64,000 nucleotides of DNA. It comes from Jejuia sp049889775. GTDB taxonomy: Bacteria; Bacteroidota; Bacteroidia; Flavobacteriales; Flavobacteriaceae. The stretch is taken from NCBI GenBank assembly GCA_049889775.1, contig JBMHCT010000020.1:248001-312000 (forward strand), in the 5' to 3' direction. How positions within the stretch are numbered: the stretch's first letter is position 1; each line of letters begins with the position of its first letter. A program made the translations under genes and the position numbers. Positions 51,768-61,200 of this stretch are shown here, piece by piece. The notes under the pieces were generated by a model. That model searched no databases. It was not told where the DNA came from and saw nothing but the letters and a program-made list of their open reading frames with translations.

Positions 51768-51842
51768 GCATTCATATAAGAAACTTTAAATTCTGTAGAT
51801 TAGCGATATACATATTTAATAATATATTGTAGAAAAAAAATC

Positions 51843-52235
51843 ATGAAAAAAATTCTCTCATTTCTATTTATCGTTATAGTTTTATTTAGCTGCTCAACTA
51901 ATGATGACAATAATAATGCTAATCAAAATTCAATTTTAGGTAGATGGCATTTAGTTGGTTTTGAAGAAACTGTCATGTATCAATTTACCGATGATAATTT
52001 AAGGCATACCCTATACAGTACAGATGGAACTTTTGGAGGTTTAGAAACTGCAATTCCTAATCCAAATTCTTGGAGTATCGAAAATAATAAATTAGTTGTG
52101 GACCTTAATTTTGGTAATTCTTCTACAGAATCGTTGAGTTTTAGATGTAATGGCAATGTTGTTGATTTGATTTCGGATAATGGAACATCTAGATTGTTTA
52201 GAGAAGGCTATAATATTTTGAATTGTAATGAATAA
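51843..52235 (+). CDS. lipocalin-like lipoprotein
   Basis: A 130-residue lipoprotein (MKKILSFLFIVIVLFSC, then STNDDNNNANQN, an Asn/Asp-rich linker). The mature part starts ILGRWHLVGFEE and is beta-rich with a late Cys pair, as in small Bacteroidota lipocalin-like proteins. Function unknown. Convergent with the DUF1684 gene, stop to stop. Confidence 0.78.
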   Translation: MKKILSFLFIVIVLFSCSTNDDNNNANQNSILGRWHLVGFEETVMYQFTDDNLRHTLYSTDGTFGGLETAIPNPNSWSIENNKLVVDLNFGNSSTESLSFRCNGNVVDLISDNGTSRLFREGYNILNCNE

Positions 52236-52973
52236 TCAATAGTGTTTCATAAAACCCTTAACCCCCGCCTCTACCCGAGTTTTTAAATAATTCTGCCTTG
52301 GAACTATTGGGCAAGAATATTTATCGTTGTATGCACAATACGGATTATAGGCAGTGTTAAAATCAATGATTAAGGTATTGTCTTGCGGAACCTCGGTATT
52401 GATGTAGCGACCACCGCCGTAACTTTCTAGTGCGTTGGTTTCGTCTAAAAATGGCAAAAATAGATATGCGTCGTGAGCTTCTTCGGTTTCTTCGGGTAGT
52501 TCTTTAAAAATATCGAGTTTAAAATTTTGCTGTTTCAATGTAAAGGTTAACTCTCCATATTTTACATAAATAGGTTTCCGATCTGTGGTGGTTTTCATTT
52601 CAAAGGGTTGCTCGTTTGGGGTTCTTTTTAAATTTGCTGTTACTATGTAAGTAGAATCAAACTTGAAGAAATCTAAACCCTCAAAATTTTTAAGGTCTTT
52701 CTTTTTTAATGGTGATGTACTTGCGTCTTTAAAAAAAGCATTAAGTTCTTTTTGATAGGGTGTATCACCTTTTAGTGGTCGCTTTTTTTGTGAACAACTA
52801 GTAGAGAACAGAGCCAAAACAAGTACAAAAGAAATAAGGTATTTGAAAGTTGTTGGCTGGTATGCCCGCGTTAGGGATTGAACGGTGTGTTTGAGCTCCT
52901 CGCAGAGAGCGAGCAGTGAAAGCCCGACCCCTTGTGGGTAACGCCCAAAACAAAACACTTTTAGAAACTTCAT
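52236..52973 (-). CDS. DUF1684 lipoprotein with a repeat inserted in its signal peptide
   Basis: A 245-residue frame. The C-terminal part (about 70-245) is a DUF1684 domain: YGGGRYINTEVPQDNTLIIDFNTAYNPYCAYNDKYSCPIVP. The N-terminus is odd: MKFLK, then about 38 residues encoded by a dispersed repeat (52854-52949), then KYLISFVLVLALFSTSC with lipobox Cys60. Joining MKFLK to YLISF would give a normal lipoprotein signal. The ATG overlaps the upstream stop (TAATG), which supports this native start, so the repeat lies within the gene. Export may be impaired. Confidence 0.82.
   Translation of the reverse strand: MKFLKVFCFGRYPQGVGLSLLALCEELKHTVQSLTRAYQPTTFKYLISFVLVLALFSTSCSQKKRPLKGDTPYQKELNAFFKDASTSPLKKKDLKNFEGLDFFKFDSTYIVTANLKRTPNEQPFEMKTTTDRKPIYVKYGELTFTLKQQNFKLDIFKELPEETEEAHDAYLFLPFLDETNALESYGGGRYINTEVPQDNTLIIDFNTAYNPYCAYNDKYSCPIVPRQNYLKTRVEAGVKGFMKHY
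52854..52949. repeat. about 100-bp dispersed repeat, copy inside the DUF1684 gene
   Basis: Shares GTTAGGGATTG at the left and GAAAGCCCGACCC, TTGTGGG and CGCCCAAA at the right with the copy at 47272-47375. Its interior holds a GCTCCTCGC...GCGAGC-type hairpin. It stays open in the reading frame of the host gene. Confidence 0.82.
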
Positions 52974-53506
52974 TAATTCTGAGAATTAAAAACTGGGTTA
53001 ATTTTAAGATTCGCACCATACTGTTGAATTAGATCTTCGGTAAAAGTATCGAACGTACTTTTGTCGGCAAAGGTTTTAATCTTTTCGGGATCAAAATTAC
53101 CTTGTAAATAATATGCGGTGGTTTCGGTTGCGGAACTGTTGAAGATGATAACATCGGTAACTACCACACCTGCTTCTCGAACGGAAATGATACGTGTGTT
53201 ATCTGGATCGTTTTTTCTGAAAACATCAAGATAACCATTTTTGGCTACGTCGTTTATTTCGGTAATTAATGTTTCACGCTTAAGATTGCTGGTGTTTTCA
53301 ATTTTAATGAATTTGAAATCAGAAATATTACCTATACTATGCTTAATCTCAGGTGAAATACTACTTAAAACGGCTTTCATAAAACTGGGCACCTGAAACG
53401 ACGTAGCTCCAATATCTGTTTTATGTTGATCGTAAAATCCTTGAAAACTACTGCCGCAAGATATCAGCAAAAGACTAATGCATATAACAAGAAGTGATTT
53501 CTTCAT
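52973..53506 (-). CDS. DUF4252-like lipoprotein
   Basis: A 177-residue lipoprotein (MKKSLLVICISLLLISC, Cys17). The body resembles DUF4252: GFYDQHKTDIGATSFQVPSFM, then IKHSIGNISDFKFIKIEN. This Bacteroidota family sometimes sits beside ECF sigma modules, but none is adjacent here. Function unknown. It overlaps the start of the DUF1684 gene by one base. Confidence 0.75.
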   Translation of the reverse strand: MKKSLLVICISLLLISCGSSFQGFYDQHKTDIGATSFQVPSFMKAVLSSISPEIKHSIGNISDFKFIKIENTSNLKRETLITEINDVAKNGYLDVFRKNDPDNTRIISVREAGVVVTDVIIFNSSATETTAYYLQGNFDPEKIKTFADKSTFDTFTEDLIQQYGANLKINPVFNSQN

Positions 53507-53552
53507 TTTAAAAAATTATTAAGGTAAAAATACAACTTCCAATTATTTTCTC

Positions 53553-53560
53553 TAGATTTG
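53553..53560 (+). promoter_or_regulatory. -7 promoter box of an orphan transcription unit
   Basis: TAGATTTG matches TAnnTTTG. The next annotated plus-strand gene starts 227 bases later, beyond a strong terminator at 53691. Confidence 0.5.
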
Positions 53561-53566
53561 AGCTAT

Positions 53567-53722
53567 CAAAATAAATAAAATGCGTTACAACGTCACAATT
53601 TGTAGAAAACAATGGACCGCTTCCTTAAAGCAAAGGAGTTGGGCTTGTTATGTATTGTGATGTTATGAAATAAACGTTTACAGATATATTAAAAGTCCGA
53701 CTTCATCCAGTCGGACTTTTTG
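53567..53722 (+). ncRNA. candidate small RNA or micropeptide unit
   Basis: A promoter box (53553) and a strong terminator (53691) define a transcript of about 155 bases with no known gene. It contains a 26-residue frame from ATG 53580 to TGA 53660 (starts MRYNVTICRKQ, ends WACYVL) without support beyond length. Either a small RNA or a micropeptide. I cannot tell which. Confidence 0.4.
53691..53722 (+). terminator. strong Rho-independent terminator
   Basis: AAAAGTCCGACT, loop TCATCC, AGTCGGACTTTT followed by T: a perfect 12-bp stem. Confidence 0.9.
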
Positions 53723-53787
53723 TTTTTACACACATTTTAAAATAAATCAAAATCAATATATGTAGAAAATTAGAACTATTAGAACTC

Positions 53788-54999
53788 ATGAAAACACTAT
53801 TTAACAATTACCTGAATACTTTTAAAGGTTTATCAACTGAAGTTTGGTGGCTTGCCTTAATTACGCTTATTAATAGAGCTGGCACCATGGTAATTCCGTT
53901 TTTATCATTATACCTAACAGAAGATTTGAACCTTACTGAAGGCAACGTTGGGACTATAATGGCGTGTTTTGGATTGGGTTCAGTAGTGGGATCATTATTA
54001 GGTGGCAAGCTAACAGACAAAATTGGCTACTACAAAGTTATGGTAAGAAGCTTATTGAGTACAGGTGTTTTGTTTATTGCTCTACAATTTTTGGATACCT
54101 TTTACAGCCTATGCTTAGGTATTTTCTTGGTAATGGTGGTTGCAGATATGTTTCGTCCAGCAATGTTTGTGGCACTTAGTGCCTATAGCAATCCAGAGAA
54201 TAAAACTAGAAGTGTAACACTTATTCGTTTGGCTATAAACTTAGGGTTTTCGGCTGGACCTGCTGTTGGTGGTATTATTATAACTGCTATGGGGTATAGT
54301 GGATTATTTTGGGTGGATGGAGTTACTTGTATTTTAGCAACACTATTATTATTGATGGTATTGAATCCTAAAAAATCTAAAGTTTTGGATGAGGTAAAAG
54401 TAGAAAATCCTGAACCTGCTCTTAAGGATAGAGCGTTTATTCTATTCTTATGTGCCATGTTTTTGTTTGGATTTATCTTTTTACAATACTTCTCAACGAT
54501 GCCTTTGTATTACAGAGATAGGCATACTTTAAGCAAGATTGAAATTGGTTTTCTATTAGGTATGAATGGGTTTGTGATTTTTCTTTTGGAAATGCCGCTT
54601 ATTAGTTGGTTAGAAAATAGTGGATTAAAAAAAGTAGCACTTATTTTGTTTGGTGCCTTTTTAACTGCTTTGAGCTTTTTGGTATTGAATTTAACAAATT
54701 GGACAGGTATTTTGGTTATAGGAATGTTTTTGATGACCATTGGAGAAATGATTGCTTTTCCCTTCTCTAACTCTTTTGCATATGACAGAGCAAGTAAAGG
54801 GAACCAAGGCGAATATATGGCATTATATACCATTGCATTCTCGTTATCTCAAGTTTTTTGTCACAAGACAGGAATGGAAATGGTGGCACGTTTAGACTAT
54901 GATAATACTTGGTATATCATTACAGGAATAGGCGGTATTTGTGTATTTTTATTATTTATTTTGAAAGGCTATTTAAGTGCCAAAAAGAAGATTGCATAA
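53788..54999 (+). CDS. MFS transporter
   Basis: A 403-residue membrane protein with 12 predicted helices. The MFS loop motif GGKLTDKIGYYKVM lies between helices 2 and 3, and the central loop (about 190-215) is charged. It resembles drug or small-molecule exporters of the MDR type. The substrate is unknown. It is first in an operon with a YpdA-like reductase (directly adjacent) and a VOC protein (4-base overlap). Confidence 0.92.
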   Translation: MKTLFNNYLNTFKGLSTEVWWLALITLINRAGTMVIPFLSLYLTEDLNLTEGNVGTIMACFGLGSVVGSLLGGKLTDKIGYYKVMVRSLLSTGVLFIALQFLDTFYSLCLGIFLVMVVADMFRPAMFVALSAYSNPENKTRSVTLIRLAINLGFSAGPAVGGIIITAMGYSGLFWVDGVTCILATLLLLMVLNPKKSKVLDEVKVENPEPALKDRAFILFLCAMFLFGFIFLQYFSTMPLYYRDRHTLSKIEIGFLLGMNGFVIFLLEMPLISWLENSGLKKVALILFGAFLTALSFLVLNLTNWTGILVIGMFLMTIGEMIAFPFSNSFAYDRASKGNQGEYMALYTIAFSLSQVFCHKTGMEMVARLDYDNTWYIITGIGGICVFLLFILKGYLSAKKKIA

Positions 55000-55968
55000 A
55001 TGATTGATGTTGTTATTATCGGAGGAGGACCTATCGGAATTGCCTGCGCCTTGGAGTGCAAAAAACAAAATTGGAATTATTTGATTATAGAAAAGGGAGC
55101 GCTAACCAACTCCCTTTTCAATTACCCAAAAAATATGACCTTCTTCTCTACTTCTGAAAAGTTGGAGATTGACGGCATTCCTTTTATCAGTAAAAATCCA
55201 AAACCTAATCGGGATGAAGCTTTGGAATATTATAGACGTGTAGCTACTTCAAACGAAATCAACATCAACCTTTTTGAAACAGTTGAAGAGATTTCGAAAG
55301 ATGATGGTGTTTTTGAGGTGAAAACCAATAAAGATTCGTACCAATCGCAAAAGTTGATTTTAGCAACTGGGTTTTATGATATTCCGAATTTGATTGATGT
55401 TCCAGGTGAAGATTTGCCTAAGGTAACACACTATTACAAAGAAGCGCATCCTTATGCGATGCAGGATATTGTGGTAGTTGGTGCTAGTAATTCTTCTGTA
55501 GATGCTGCTTTAGAAATATATCGCAAAGGTGGTAATGTTAGTATGATTATTCGAGGTGAAGACATTGGAAAGCGTGTAAAATATTGGGTACGACCAGATA
55601 TCATTAACCGTATTGAAGAAGGCAGTATTAAAGCGTATTTTAATGCTGAAATCACCGAAATCAAGCCAAAAGAATTGACTTTTAAATCTCCCGAAGGCAT
55701 CAAAACTATTCCTAATGATTTTGTGATAGCACTGACGGGCTATAAGCCAAATTTTGAGTTACTGAACCAAATTGGCATAGAGCAAACCGAAGATGAAAAA
55801 CGTTTACCAAAATACAATCCCGAAACTATGGAAACCAATGTTTATGGTGTGTATTTGGCTGGTGTTATTTGTGGCGGTATGGAAACCCACAAATGGTTTA
55901 TAGAAAATAGTCGCATTCATGCAAAACAAATCGCAAAACATATCGCTTCAACAGGTGTTAACTTATGA
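55000..55968 (+). CDS. ypdA: YpdA-like bacillithiol disulfide reductase
   Basis: A 322-residue flavoprotein of the thioredoxin-reductase-like family. FAD motif IIGGGPIGIACALECK (5-20) and NAD(P) motif VVVGASNSSVDAALE (about 160-174) are present, with MTFFSTSEKLEIDGIPF typical of YpdA and no CxxC pair in the TrxB position. YpdA (Bdr) reduces oxidised bacillithiol, and some Bacteroidota make bacillithiol. The start touches the MFS stop. Confidence 0.88.
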   Translation: MIDVVIIGGGPIGIACALECKKQNWNYLIIEKGALTNSLFNYPKNMTFFSTSEKLEIDGIPFISKNPKPNRDEALEYYRRVATSNEININLFETVEEISKDDGVFEVKTNKDSYQSQKLILATGFYDIPNLIDVPGEDLPKVTHYYKEAHPYAMQDIVVVGASNSSVDAALEIYRKGGNVSMIIRGEDIGKRVKYWVRPDIINRIEEGSIKAYFNAEITEIKPKELTFKSPEGIKTIPNDFVIALTGYKPNFELLNQIGIEQTEDEKRLPKYNPETMETNVYGVYLAGVICGGMETHKWFIENSRIHAKQIAKHIASTGVNL

Positions 55969-56342
55969 ATTTAAATCAAATTACTATACCTTCTTTGGAT
56001 GTTGAAAAAGCCATTGCGTTTTACAAAACTTTAGGTTTAAAACTTATCGTTGAAGCATTACCAAAGTACGCGCGTTTTGAATGTACAGATGGCGAGAGCA
56101 CGTTTTCCATTCATAAGGTTGATGCTTTGTCTAAAGAAAATGGTGTTAGTATTTATTTTGAGGACGACAATTTAGATGAAATGGTGAACGCGCTTCAAAA
56201 AAAAGGTGTGATATTTGAAAGTCTTCCTGAAGACCAACCATGGCTATGGAGGGAAGCGAGATTAAAAGATTTAGATGGTAATCAAATCATCTTATACAAA
56301 GCAGGTAAAAACAGAAAAAATCCGCCTTGGCGTATTGATTAG
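55965..56342 (+). CDS. VOC-family glyoxalase-like protein
   Basis: A 125-residue VOC protein: ITIPSLDVEKAIAFYKTLGLKLIVEALP, YARFECTDGESTFSIHK and DLDGNQIILYKAG. Metal ligands would be a Glu and a His in these strands. It overlaps ypdA by four bases. Together with a possible bacillithiol reductase and an exporter, it may take part in thiol-dependent detoxification. Convergent with the Lrp-type regulator, overlapping it by four bases at the stops. Confidence 0.85.
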   Translation: MNLNQITIPSLDVEKAIAFYKTLGLKLIVEALPKYARFECTDGESTFSIHKVDALSKENGVSIYFEDDNLDEMVNALQKKGVIFESLPEDQPWLWREARLKDLDGNQIILYKAGKNRKNPPWRID

Positions 56343-56779
56343 ATTGGTTTTATTTCTTTTTGTTTTATGACTCTTGAAAGCACAATTTGTGTTTTGGACT
56401 CGCCATAAACAATTAAATTATCTATGAAGCGTTCTAAGTGTTTATTGTCTTTAAGGACTACCTCCATAACAATGTTTTCATCGCCGGTAATACGATAGCA
56501 ATTCACCACTTCATCGAAAGATCTTACTTTTTCCAAAAACGGTTTAAGCTTTCCCATGAAAGCTCTAAGTGTAATAATTGCTTTTAATTGATAACCTATT
56601 TCAAAAGGGGAAACCAGCGCTTTATACCCTTCAATTATCCCCATGTCTTCCATTTTTTTAATACGTTCGGAAACGGCAGGAGAACTTATACCAACTTGCC
56701 TTCCAATTTCGGCATTAGACTGTCTAGCATTTTCCTGTAAACACTTCAATATCTTATGGTTAAGGGTGTCTATAAGCAT
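56339..56779 (-). CDS. Lrp/AsnC-family transcriptional regulator
   Basis: A 146-residue regulator. The helix-turn-helix is at residues 5-50 (NHKILKCLQENARQSNAEIGRQVGISSPAVSERIKKMEDMGII, given here by its ends). The ligand-binding RAM/AsnC domain spans about 70-140 (RITGDENIVMEVVLKD). Such proteins sense amino acids or related ligands as octamers. Targets are unknown; the gene stands alone. Confidence 0.95.
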   Translation of the reverse strand: MLIDTLNHKILKCLQENARQSNAEIGRQVGISSPAVSERIKKMEDMGIIEGYKALVSPFEIGYQLKAIITLRAFMGKLKPFLEKVRSFDEVVNCYRITGDENIVMEVVLKDNKHLERFIDNLIVYGESKTQIVLSRVIKQKEIKPI

Positions 56780-56904
56780 TTAAAGGTTTTTATTAAATAA
56801 AACATTGATTTTAAAGCAAAAATACGATAATACTTTAAATATTAAAGTTGAATCTCGTTTCTTGTAACTAATTTTGAGTTAATTGCTAATGAAGGACAAA
56901 AGAG

Positions 56905-57297
56905 ATGCATAATACCCCAGTAAATCTATCGGAATTACCGATTTATCAAAAAGCTATTGAGATTTTTGCATTGTCTCAAAGTATTTCTTCTTATTTAAAT
57001 GAAGATCTGTCTGTACTCAAACCTGATGGTTCTGAGGACATCAATATTTATTTTTCAGGTGATATTGTGCAACAATCCGTATCACTAGCACCAGAAATTG
57101 AAAATGCTGAACGAGAAAGGTATTCAGATAGAAAGTACAGACATGTAGCTTCATTGCGTCGTCTCACTAATATGCTTTATAAAAATTCTTATCGTTTAGA
57201 GAAAAGTAATAGTAATGGGAAAGATTTTCTTCCAGTGTTACGTCGAGAATTAAAAAAATTCAAAAAGTTGCAACATAACTGGATGTTGACACTTTAG
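56905..57297 (+). CDS. hypothetical helical protein
   Basis: A 130-residue, mostly helical cytoplasmic protein. It starts MHNTPVNLSELPIYQKAIEIFALSQSIS and has a basic C-terminal half (KYRHVASLRRLTNMLYKNSYRLEKS; LRRELKKFKKLQHNWM). No family recognised; four helices in a bundle are plausible. Overlaps the convergent lipoprotein stop by four bases. Confidence 0.7.
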   Translation: MHNTPVNLSELPIYQKAIEIFALSQSISSYLNEDLSVLKPDGSEDINIYFSGDIVQQSVSLAPEIENAERERYSDRKYRHVASLRRLTNMLYKNSYRLEKSNSNGKDFLPVLRRELKKFKKLQHNWMLTL

Positions 57298-57734
57298 TCC
57301 ATCTTCTCGAATTTCTGTCCACAAGGTTCTATGCATTGATACCATAAAATCAAACTACCATCTACTGGCAAATCGAAATAGACTTTCGCTGAACGAGAGT
57401 TGCATGTATTTGGTAATATCTCTCCATCATTTTGAGCGTCAGAATCTGTAATAAAAGAGTACGTTCCTGACTCTTTAGCTCCTATATCATTAGACATGTA
57501 ACATAACACGCCATTTATTTCTACCGTACCATCACTTAGGAATTCAATAACTCTTTCACTTGATATGGGTCGAAAAGTACCGCTTCCGTCACCAGGATCT
57601 GATAGTTGTTCTATTAATTTCCATTTTCCAAAAAGCTGCGTCTCTTCTGAAGGCTTACTTTCATCTGAAGAACATGACTGATTGAGAAGAATCAACCCGA
57701 AAACAAGTAATATTTTTAAGCAGCTATAATTCAT
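57294..57734 (-). CDS. lipocalin-like lipoprotein
   Basis: A 146-residue lipoprotein. The signal is MNYSCLKILLVFGLILLNQSC, then SSDESKPSEE. The domain starts LFGKWKLIEQLSDP, with IEFLSDGTVEINGVLC and a C-terminal Cys pair (WYQCIEPCGQ), as in lipocalin-like Bacteroidota proteins. Start chosen at ATG 57734 because the export signal begins there. One base separates it from the upstream gene's stop. Function unknown. Confidence 0.78.
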   Translation of the reverse strand: MNYSCLKILLVFGLILLNQSCSSDESKPSEETQLFGKWKLIEQLSDPGDGSGTFRPISSERVIEFLSDGTVEINGVLCYMSNDIGAKESGTYSFITDSDAQNDGEILPNTCNSRSAKVYFDLPVDGSLILWYQCIEPCGQKFEKMD

Positions 57735-57735
57735 C

Positions 57736-58236
57736 TTACTGAGATTTAAGTTTAAAAATGGCATCGATAGTTCTTTTTTCATCGCTATAAAATGTCACAT
57801 CTATATTAATATCCCAAGTATCATCAGATAGTTTTTCCCCTTTTATGCTTCCATAAGGATCAACATTTTTCTCTTCATCATTACCAAAAACACAAAAACA
57901 TGCTTTAGAAAGAACAGTGTTTGCCTCTACCAAATCATCATCTATTAGTGAAAAATTTTCCAACTCAGGAGAAATCTGAAAACGAATGTATTCAACGTAT
58001 TCATCGTCTGCAATGTCATCATCCTGTGCCTGTTCAAAACGATAAATAAAAACAGTATTTGAGCCTTCTGAAATAAGCCCATATTTTATATATGAACCAT
58101 CTAACTGATTAATTTCTAATTTACTGTTTTCAACAAATTCATAACTGTAAGTGTCTTTGCTTTTAGATTCAAAAATGGAACAAGACTGCAATAAAAGATA
58201 AAGTATTACCAGAAGATAAATAGGCTTTTTGAACAT
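57736..58236 (-). CDS. lipoprotein of unknown function
   Basis: A 166-residue lipoprotein (MFKKPIYLLVILYLLLQSC, Cys19). The mature part is acidic (AQDDDIADDEYVEYIRF) with a C-C pair (KACFCVFG). No family recognised. It is directly followed by the lipocalin-like lipoprotein gene, so the two probably form an operon. Confidence 0.72.
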   Translation of the reverse strand: MFKKPIYLLVILYLLLQSCSIFESKSKDTYSYEFVENSKLEINQLDGSYIKYGLISEGSNTVFIYRFEQAQDDDIADDEYVEYIRFQISPELENFSLIDDDLVEANTVLSKACFCVFGNDEEKNVDPYGSIKGEKLSDDTWDINIDVTFYSDEKRTIDAIFKLKSQ

Positions 58237-58290
58237 GAATGACTGGTTTCTTGGTAGATACAGAAATCATTCAAGGGTTGCGTAAACAAC

Positions 58291-61200
58291 TTACATATTT
58301 CTACGATACTGCCCTCCTACCTCAAACAACGCTTTTGTTATTTGACCTAAAGAACATACTTTACAGACTTCCATTAAAGCTTCAAAGATATTTTCATTAT
58401 TAATTGCGGTTTGCTGTAACTCTTTTAATATCTCAGAAGTATCATTCGCTTTATGCAAACTCTCCAAAGTTGTAATTTGAAATTGCTTTTCTTCTTCTGT
58501 GGCGCGAATTACTTCCGAAGGCAAAACGGTTGGAGAACCTTTACTACTTAAAAATGTATTTACCCCAATTATTGGAAACTTTCCATTGTGCTTCAAAGTT
58601 TCGTAGTACAGGCTTTCCTCCTGAATTTTACTGCGTTGATACATGGTTTCCATAGCGCCTAAAACACCACCTCGTTCGGTAATTCTATCGAACTCCAACA
58701 AAACAGCTTCTTCCACCAAATCGGTTAATTCTTCAATAATAAAAGCGCCTTGTATTGGGTTTTCATTTTTAGCTAATCCTAGCTCTTTATTAATGATTAA
58801 TTGAATTGCCATGGCGCGACGTACAGATTCCTCTGTTGGGGTCGTAATCGCTTCATCATTCGCATTAGTATGAAGAGAATTACAATTATCATAAATCGCG
58901 TAAAGTGCTTGAAGTGTTGTTCTTATATCGTTAAAATCAATCTCCTGAGCATGCAAACTTCTACCAGATGTTTGAATATGATATTTCAACATTTGAGTTC
59001 TTGGATTTGCATCATACTTTTCCTTCATGGCTTTTGCCCAAATGCGTCGCGCTACACGCCCAATAACAGCATACTCAGGGTCAATTCCATTTGAGAAGAA
59101 AAACGAAAGGTTTGGACCGAATCGATTGATATCCATACCGCGGCTCAAATAATACTCTACATAAGTGAATCCATTGGAAAGAGTTAGTGCCAGTTGCGTA
59201 ATAGGATTAGCGCCAGCCTCGGCAATATGATATCCTGAAATGGAAACCGAATAAAAATTACGAATGTTGTGCTCAATAAAGTATTCTTGAACATCTCCCA
59301 TTAAACGTAACGCAAATTCAGTAGAAAAAACACAAGTGTTTTGCGCTTGGTCTTCCTTTAAAATATCTGCTTGAACTGTACCGCGAACTAGGGAAATGGT
59401 CTTTTTCTTAATTTCTGAATACACTTCTTTAGACAGAACTTGATCACCTGTTACTCCTAATAACATTAACCCTAAACCATCATTACCTTTCGGTAATTCT
59501 CCATTATATTTTGGTCGTATTTTTCCTTTATAAAGGGTTTCAATTTTAGCATCTACTTCAGCTTCTAGATTGTTATCCTTAATGTAAATTTCACATTGTT
59601 GGTCAATCGCAGCATTCATAAAAAAACCTAAAAGCATTGGAGCTGGTCCATTAATCGTCATACTAACAGATGTCATCGCATCCGCCAAATTGAACCCCGA
59701 ATACAACTTCTTAGCATCATCTAAACAACAAATAGAAACACCAGCATTACCAATTTTTCCGTAAATATCGGGACGATAATCAGGATCGTTTCCATAGAGC
59801 GTTACACTATCAAAAGCAGTTGATAAACGTTTTGCAGGCATACCTTCACTCACATAATGAAAACGTTTATTTGTACGTTCTGGTCCGCCCTCTCCAGCAA
59901 ACATTCTTGCAGGATCCTCACCTGTTCTCTTGAATGGGTATAATCCTGCAGTATAAGGGAATTCACCAGGCACATTTTCTTGTAGATTCCATTTCAAAAG
60001 GTCTCCCCAAGCTTGATATTTAGGCAATGCTACTTTCGGTATTTGTGTATGTGATAGTGACTCTGTATGCGTATCAATCTTAATCTCTTTACCACGTACT
60101 TCATAGGAATATACTGGATTTTTATAACGGTTTACTTTTTCTTCCCAACCTAAAATGACCTCCCAATAATAGGGGTTCAAGTTCATTTTCACTTTGTCAA
60201 ACTCCTTTATCAATAGTTCTACAAACTCATTCTTGTCGTTTTGAACTTTCCTGAGAATCACTTCTGAATTTAAACCCAATTTAGTAAGATACGATTCCTC
60301 TCCCGAATCTGAAATTTCTGCTACTGAAGAAATCGTATGGAATATCCCAAAAAGTGTTTGAGCTATATCAGATTGCTCCTTAGCGTTTTTATCATAAGCA
60401 CGATTTGATTCTGCAATTTCAGATAAGTAGCGTGTTCTTGATGGTGGAATTACAAATATCTTTTCACTAATGTCGTCGGAAGCAGTAAAAGATGATTTCA
60501 AATCTGCTTCATATTTTTCAACCAAGACATCCATTACAGCCTTGTAAAGCCTATTCATCCCAGGGTCATTAAATTGAGAAGCTATAGTCCCATAGACAGG
60601 TAATTCTTCTTGAGGAGTCTCCCATAAATTGTTGTTACGCATGTACTGCTTTTTCACATCACGAAGAGCATCTTTAGCACCTCTCTTATCGAATTTATTG
60701 ATAGCTACTAAATCCGCAAAGTCCAACATATCAATCTTTTCCAATTGGGTAGCAGCACCAAACTCCGGTGTCATTACGTATAATGAAACATCAGAGTGTT
60801 CAATAATTTCAGTATCGCTCTGCCCTATTCCTGAAGTTTCTAAAATAATTAAATCGTATTCTGCGGCCTTTAGAACTTCTACTGCATCATTGACATGGGC
60901 AGAAAGCGCCAAATTAGACTGACGTGTCGCCAAACTGCGCATGTAAACTCTAGAATTATTAATGGAATTCATTCTAATTCTATCACCTAATAAGGCGCCA
61001 CCAGTTTTTCTTTTGGATGGATCTACTGAAATAATTCCAACAGTTTTACTTGGAAAGTCAATCAAAAACCGACGTACTAATTCGTCAACTAAACTTGATT
61101 TGCCAGCACCACCAGTTCCTGTAATTCCTAAGATACAAGCCCCTCCTAACCTCCCCTTGAGGGAGGAATTCTTACTCAAGCCTTCAAAAACTTTATTGAA

